Below the pieces are notes generated by a model. That model worked only from the letters and a program-made list of their open reading frames with translations, was not told the origin of the DNA and ran no database searches. A stretch of 64,000 nucleotides of DNA from Erythrophleum ivorense. Its lineage: Eukaryota; Streptophyta; Magnoliopsida; Fabales; Fabaceae. A program made the position numbers and the translations under genes. The stretch is taken from contig JAIUCV010000001.1 of the NCBI GenBank assembly GCA_026724425.1, positions 10,770,556 to 10,834,555 on the forward strand, given 5' to 3'. This document shows, piece by piece, positions 58,501-64,000 of the stretch (the stretch's first letter is position 1; each line of letters begins with the position of its first letter).

Positions 58501-60282
58501 CGAATCCCTATCATTCATTCTAAGCGTCAATGGAAGGTTGTACCTTTGACATCAAAGAATGCCTGTTGATTATGCTTATGCCTCCACAACAGAAATAGTC
58601 CAAAACCAAGAACTATGAGGCAGAGGCATCCTAGGCTCAAGCCGAAGGCAATGGCCATTTTGTGTGTTTTTTGTCTGTCAGAAGGTCTAGCATCTGGGGA
58701 AGGACAGAGATTGATGTCAGCATCAATACAATTATTATGCAGAATGTCACAACTGAAATACTACGCGCAAGGCGATAAATTTCAAAAGAAAATTGATTTT
58801 CAAAAATCATTTCGAAAACCAATGTCCTTTTGAAGTTTCTTACCTCGCGCGTCGCATTATCAATTGTGACACTGCGTATATCAGATCTTGAATCTGGGAA
58901 AAAAAAAAAAAGGCATATTACTCTCTGTACTGTTTAGGTTCATGGACATAGGCATCAGTGTCATCCCATGGCAGTTTTTTTCTTTCCCTGTACCGCAGAT
59001 GAGGGGATTTCCATCAATGCTGAAATAAAAAATTAGCAGTTAGTACTCAATTTTTTGTTTACAAGGCACGCACAAACCAGAAATGCTAGAGGGAAAAACG
59101 AGAATAAAGAGGTTTACCTGAATGATTTGGCCAAAATTCTGGGTACAGGGTCACTCAGATTGTTGTAGGACAAGTCACTGAAATGATTATCATAAAACAA
59201 AATACCGTCTTAAGAAACACACAAAAAATAGCAGAATCAATGTATTTACTTAGTACCAAAGAAGAAGCCACGAAACATTACAGAAAAGCAAGTTGTGTCA
59301 TGTTAGCTAGTGACTCTGGACATTCTCCAGAAAGACTGTTATTATTGAGCCTCCTGAAACGAAACCATTTCAATAAAGCTTCAGACACCAGTGAGTGTTA
59401 CTGATAATAGTGTCTTAGAATTAGATCATAAATGCTTGCTTACAAGTATTGGAGCCTGCTCAAGTGACCTAGAGAAGAAGGAATGTCCCCATTGAAGAAA
59501 TTATTTGAGAGATCTAAAGTTTGGAGCTTAGAAAGCTTTCCTAGCTCTGAGGGGATTGTACCTGTTATGTTATTATTCTGTAACAACCTGAAAAAAAAAA
59601 GGGGGGGGGGGGGGGGCGAAACCTTAGTAAAATCAACCTGAATACATATATATATTGAAATTGCCAATTGGTCTTCTCCAATCAGTATCGCTTACACAAT
59701 CTGAAGGTTCGTTAGGTTTCCTATGCTGGAAGATAGAGTACCAGATAAGCTTTGACTGGGAGCTCCCCTGCACGAAACAACACCATGTTTATCGTTTAAC
59801 TGTTAAAATCATTCTTCAGTATTCTGCATTAATTTGAACTTCATTGGTACTGGAGAGTCGTTTTCAAAGCTGAATGATTTAAGTTCAAATCCGAGTCCGA
59901 GTCAAATTAGTAAAAAAATGAAAAAAGAAAAAAAGAAAGGAAGACTCACAGCCCAACGACCAGGTTGTCAGAAGAACAGGTGACCATGGTCCAGCTACAA
60001 GGATCAACGGCATCCCCATCCCAATTATCTAAAACGCCATGAGGATCCACTAGAGAAGCTTTTATTCCCATCAAAGCTTGAACTAAATGAATTAAGAGAC
60101 ACCCACTTCAGAATTCTCCTTCTTGTACTGATAAGAAGCTAAAAGAAGTTTAAAATAATAATAATAATAAAGTTACCTTCGAAGTTCACTCCTTTAGGAG
60201 AGAGCAAAGCATTTGCAGAAGAACTAGAAAACCAGAGAAGTGCCAGGAAACAGAGAAGAGTATGTGCTCTTGGTGTCCCCAT
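55598..60282 (-). CDS. NIK: NIK-like LRR receptor kinase (LRR-RLK subfamily II), 11 exons
   Basis: Exons: 60282-60177, 60082-59950, 59767-59696, 59587-59444, 59353-59282, 59177-59118, 59019-58922, 58693-58544, 58350-58009, 56992-56613, 55924-55598. All introns are GT-AG and the exons total 1,884 nt, or 627 residues and a TGA. Residues 1-25 form a signal peptide. Cys64/Cys71 and Cys204/Cys212 flank about five LRRs (80-190, with 72-nt exon units). A membrane helix spans about 241-264. The kinase has a Gly loop (LGKGGFGHVYKG, 311-322), Lys333, HRD (426-428), DFG (446-448) and TTAVRGTVGHIAPEY (461-475). Thr467 matches the activation-loop threonine known as Thr474 in Arabidopsis NIK1. The tail ends ELSGPR, as in the NIK group. 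NIKs are plasma-membrane kinases linked to defence against begomoviruses; SERKs are the nearest alternative but differ in the ectodomain. The exon 7 donor (A|GTAATA) is the least certain junction. Introns 9 (1,016 bp) and 10 (688 bp) are long. Confidence 0.93.
57055..57372. mobile_element. Foldback MITE inside intron 9 of the NIK-like gene
   Basis: The left arm (ACTTCAATACATTTTAGTCC at 57081, then AAAATCAAGCAA and CCTAAATCTGTTAAACACTT) pairs with the right arm (AAGTGTTTAATAGATTTAGG, TTGCTTGGTTTTGAAC and GGGGGACCAAATTGAAA). The arms nearly meet in the middle, leaving a short loop near 57185-57240. It has no coding sequence. The plan resembles the foldback element at 4503-4927, but the sequences differ. 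Confidence 0.75.
59591..59616. repeat. A10/G16 homopolymer pair at the intron 3 acceptor
   Basis: On the coding strand this is C16T10 followed by CAG, an extreme polypyrimidine tract right before exon 4 of the NIK-like gene. Confidence 0.9.
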
Positions 60283-62203
60283 TCAATTGGAATGTCCTAG
60301 AACCAGAGAGTTATGGTAATAGATGATGTTGAATTGAAACGTTAACGATTCTGAAATGGAAGTCCTATCTTTGCGGTGATTTTTCAAATAAGAAAGAAAC
60401 CCATTTCTTTCCTGCTTTACATGCCAGAAAAGAATCACATTCACCAAAAATCTCTCTCTCAGACCCACAAAAAGGAAAAAAAGAGAACAGAGATTTTGGA
60501 AGTATAAAGGAAACTAGCATGCTGCTTGTGCTTGAGTCAGGAAGCTGGACAGAAAATAATATATAATGATCTTATCTTACAAAAAAACCAAAACACTAAT
60601 TAGCTTTGCTTTACTAAAAGACTCCTCTTCAAAGAGTTTAAGCATCTAAATTTGAATTTCAATAAAATTAAATTAAAATAAAGAGTACCAAGAGAAATTT
60701 TTACAAACATAGTTTACAATATATATTCAAATTAAATAAATATATACACAAGCAATTTTTTTTTGTTTTTTTTTAATTAAATCTGCCTGAAAAATTTTTC
60801 ATTCCTGGACCAATGATTGGTGAAAATACAAAGACAGGGAGAGAAAGGGAAATTGCATTTGTGTCCCAATCATGCACATGGGCAGAAAGCAGAAAGAGAT
60901 TTTAAAAATGATATATGCCTTGCCCAGTACAGTGGATAAAGCAGAAAAGCACTGGAGCATGGGAGATATCATTAGAATTTATAAATGACTACATTATACA
61001 CTAACCTTGAATTACAAAACCACAATGCTTTCTCCTCTTTTGGTGTGAAAAAAGAAGAAGAAAAAACCGCAAAAATTTGTCTTCCTATTTTATTCAGTAG
61101 CGAGTATATAATTGCCTAGATATGAGCATTTTCTAATTGTGGGGATGTTATACATTGTGTTGAATTTGAATACCTCAAAACTTTAACCCGTAAGTTAAAC
61201 AGTTTTATGCATGAGATGGATTATGCTTTGCTTGGGGACTCTAAGAATCCAATATTGTCTCACCCCCTCGTTGAGTAGGCAAAATAAAAAAAAATGATTT
61301 TTTATTTAAAAATAGTTTTTATATCCTTATTTTAATTACATATTAAAAAATATTATTAAATAATAATTATAATAATATGATATAAATTATACAGAACTTT
61401 AGGAAAAGAATCTTTTACACTTGCACAAGTATCCAAACGTGACTTCTGAGAATGGTTATACTGTAAAATCTCTTTTTCTTTTTTTTTTTTCCCTCTGTGG
61501 GGTATTGAGAATGTGAGAATCTCGAGAAGAATGTGATGAGGTTCTTGGGGGCCCCGGTGGATGATAGATTTGGTTACCCACTATATCTGTGACTCATGAA
61601 GATCCCTGTTGGCTTTTCATTTTTATTAAAAAAAATTATGCTTAAGTGTATATAAGAATTTTATTTAGATTTTTATTTTCAAACAATTTTAAGAGTGCGT
61701 ATGATTTTTTTTTTTTAATGAATGTGTGTATTATATTATTGACTTAGTCCCCACTTTAAATAATTACTTCTTAAAAATATCAAACTCGATTTAACAACCA
61801 CTCTCTTTATGGATCCAACTAATTTTTTGGGGCTAATTTTTTCATGTTTTATTTTTTTATAGAAGAAACTATATTTTTATTTTCTCGAACCAAAATTTAT
61901 TATAAAATATTAAATCTCAAATAAAATTAACCACAAAAATTTCCTTTTTGATGCAATAATCTTCACCAACTAGTATCGAATTAAAATAAAAATATAGATA
62001 TATAAAAGCAAATGACCTCTTGTAGTTAATTTTAATTAAGATTTCATGTTTTCATTTTAATTTGAAATTTATAAAAATGTTTTATTATTATTTTATGTCT
62101 ATGTACTAATTTTATGATTAAATAATGATAAAATGCAATAATAAAAAGAATTGAGAATAAAAAAAAACTCTAAACAATTTATATATGTATGGACAGTCCA
62201 AAT
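60283..62203. other. Upstream region of the NIK-like gene and further intergenic DNA
   Basis: No gene is seen. The first 200 bp upstream of the ATG contain a purine/pyrimidine-rich leader-like part (GAGAGAGAG on the coding strand near 60455). A TATA-like TTATATATTA lies on the minus strand near 60560-60570, about 280 bp before the ATG. A minus-strand frame at 60283-60468 is in the leader and is not supported as a gene. Confidence 0.4.
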
Positions 62204-62205
62204 TA

Positions 62206-62500
62206 CTCCCTCCGGTCCTGTTTATAAGAAAATTTGAAGAGATTTTTTTGGTTCCAAAATATAAGAAACATGGTATATTTTTTTATTTCACTAAATAATA
62301 AATTTTTTTTTTACCCTTCATTTATTGTTACATCTAATACACTTAACAATGCATAACGTTTTTCCATGCAAAATAAAGATGGATAAAATAGGAAACAATT
62401 ATTAAATTTGAACCTAATTAATGAGTTAAACTAATATTAACTGTTTTTCTTAATACCAGTGAAACAGTTTTTTATTTCTTATAAATAGGACCGGAGGGAG
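62206..62500. mobile_element. Complete Stowaway-type MITE
   Basis: Terminal inverted repeats CTCCCTCCGGTCCTGTTTAT (left) and ATAAATAGGACCGGAGGGAG (right), flanked by TA at 62204-62205 and 62501-62502. This is the Stowaway (Tc1/mariner) plan: a TA target, a CTCCCTCCG end, about 295 bp, no coding. The related element at 13038-13296 is in the other orientation and more decayed. Confidence 0.92.
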
Positions 62501-62502
62501 TA

Positions 62503-64000
62503 TTACCGAAGCTGATGAAAAAAAAATCCATTTTCTTGTACAGACAGTTGTTCCCCTAAAATTGTTCAAAAAAAGGTATAACTTTGAAAAGCAAAAGCTG
62601 CCATTCTCTCTTTCTTTCTCTTTCTAAGACCCACACACACACACTCATCGATCTTTTTCTTTATAAATTATAAGTTGGGTTGCTTTTGATGTGTCTGGCT
62701 AAAACTCATGATAGTGTGCATTTATTAAACTATCTCCTGTCTGCCTCAACCGCATGGCGCATGCTGAGACTCCTTCAATTATGGCTGCACAAAGCTACTC
62801 TTTGGTTTTGATTCTTAGCCCTTGACCTCCTACGTTGAGGCCCTTCAATTAACGTATAGTAGGAAGAGGCCCTTGAAGTATGTCATTTTTATAATTAACT
62901 TGTTATGTTATCATAATTATTATATGATATTTTACATCTACTATATTTTGACAAAAATGATTATGTAGATGTTAAAATAACACACAATGTAAAACTTAAA
63001 AGTCAACTTCTTTTGTATCTTAAACAATTTTACACTATTCAAAGGCTTTGTTGACATTGAGTGAATTTTTAATTTTCAAATGTTACCTTACTTACAGTGA
63101 TTATTATTTTCAATTAAAGTCAGGGTATTTTCAAATTTTATCTGACTTAATTTCTTCCTAAGTAATTTTAAAGGCACATTTCTTTATATTGATTTGGTAT
63201 ATTTAGAGTTTTAATCCCAATACTCTTATGGACGCCAAACGACGAGTGTAAGAGACTATAGAATTATTCAATATATGTTTATTGTTTCAATATTTACATA
63301 ATTATTTTTATTAAAATTACAACTAAGCATATCATAGAATGGTTAAGTGATAAATTGAAAATCGAATAGCACACTTAAAAGATCACGTGTTTTAATTTCA
63401 AGCTAAGTCATAACAGATACTTTAAATTTTAGCCAAATCACGAGTAAATTGTATTTTAATTTTTTTTATAAAAATAAATTATCAAGGTTATGGCACACCA
63501 AAAAACCAAGATCAAATGAAATTTATGTCAAAGTAACTAATATTTTAGTGAAACCTGGAGCTTTATAAGAGTGGGGTGTCTTAATTGCAGGTAACACAAT
63601 TGACAGAATTCACCTATTTGAATATATAAGAATACAAAGGCATATTCTCATAACACATTCAAGAAATAGGATATGTACAAGGTTGTATAACATGCAGGCT
63701 ATGGCTCTTATATCGCACCTGGGTCGTTTATGTGTGGATATATATAACTTTGTTTCCCCCAAGCAGTAATATAGTTCAAGGCAAATACCACTATTCTCTG
63801 GAGCATAGTTTATATATCTGCTAAAGAGAAGTTGAAAGAAACGCTACCTTTATTATGCATATCCTTTCTCAACTCTAATAAAATTTTTAAATAAGTGGGG
63901 GACATATATGCTGGATATTTTAATTATTTCAATTACCATTGTAAATGAGAAAGGGAGGTTCCATAGGTTGCTAGAAGTTACAAGTCTGACCATAGTGAGT
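62503..64000. other. Intergenic DNA to the end of the window, no gene seen
   Basis: A short CA run lies at 62632-62643. A GC-richer patch lies near 62735-62880. No coding sequence was recognised. Confidence 0.45.

Noticed and set aside
58637..58822. Minus-strand 61-codon frame within the kinase gene as a separate gene
   Set aside because: It reads exon 8 of the kinase in the wrong frame and runs into intron 7.
1..64000. CRISPR arrays, bacterial operons, rRNA or tRNA genes
   Set aside because: None were seen; the sequence is plant nuclear DNA and the repeats found are transposons, satellites and microsatellites.

Overview
This window looks like AT-rich nuclear DNA from a eudicot plant. The evidence is spliced plant genes with GT/AG introns, plant-only gene families (GLUTAMINE DUMPER and an LRR-II receptor kinase of the NIK type), and a dense mix of plant transposable elements. 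I cannot name the species. Only three host genes look intact. All three lie on the minus strand: two GLUTAMINE DUMPER-like genes (11967-12362 and 28783-29139) and an 11-exon NSP-INTERACTING KINASE-like receptor kinase (55598-60282). The kinase exons join in frame to 627 codons plus a stop.

Layout. 1-9700: repeat-rich DNA holding a 263-bp tandem duplication, a foldback element, a broken Myb/SANT-like domain gene, and an internally deleted Ty1/copia element with possible LTR relics on both sides. 9700-31270: mostly AT-rich intergenic DNA around the two GDU genes, with a Stowaway-type MITE, a SINE with target-site duplication, a 106-bp duplication carrying CA repeats, and three apparently identical 304-bp tandem units. 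31270-37650: the decayed 3' half of a CACTA (En/Spm) transposon, with a clear right end, subterminal repeats and about sixteen tandem copies of a 70-bp unit. 37650-41200: no gene seen.

41208-53880: two broken endogenous pararetrovirus (Caulimoviridae-like) copies placed head to head. The shorter is on the minus strand and the longer on the plus strand. The plus copy is split by a 2.78-kb LTR-like insertion and by a second insertion that replaces part of its 3' region. Both copies end in a related TATA-box intergenic segment and both carry the same altered reverse-transcriptase active-site motif. 53880-64000: the NIK-like gene with a foldback MITE in intron 9, then non-coding DNA with a complete Stowaway-type MITE.

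How the parts relate. The GDU proteins are small single-pass membrane proteins linked to amino-acid export. The NIK-like kinase belongs to a subfamily linked in Arabidopsis to antiviral signalling. It lies 1.7 kb from the pararetrovirus relics, whose surviving promoter-like segment points antisense into the 3' end of the kinase gene. I see no novel multi-gene system. The most unusual structure is the inverted pair of pararetrovirus copies. All positions for decayed elements are approximate.
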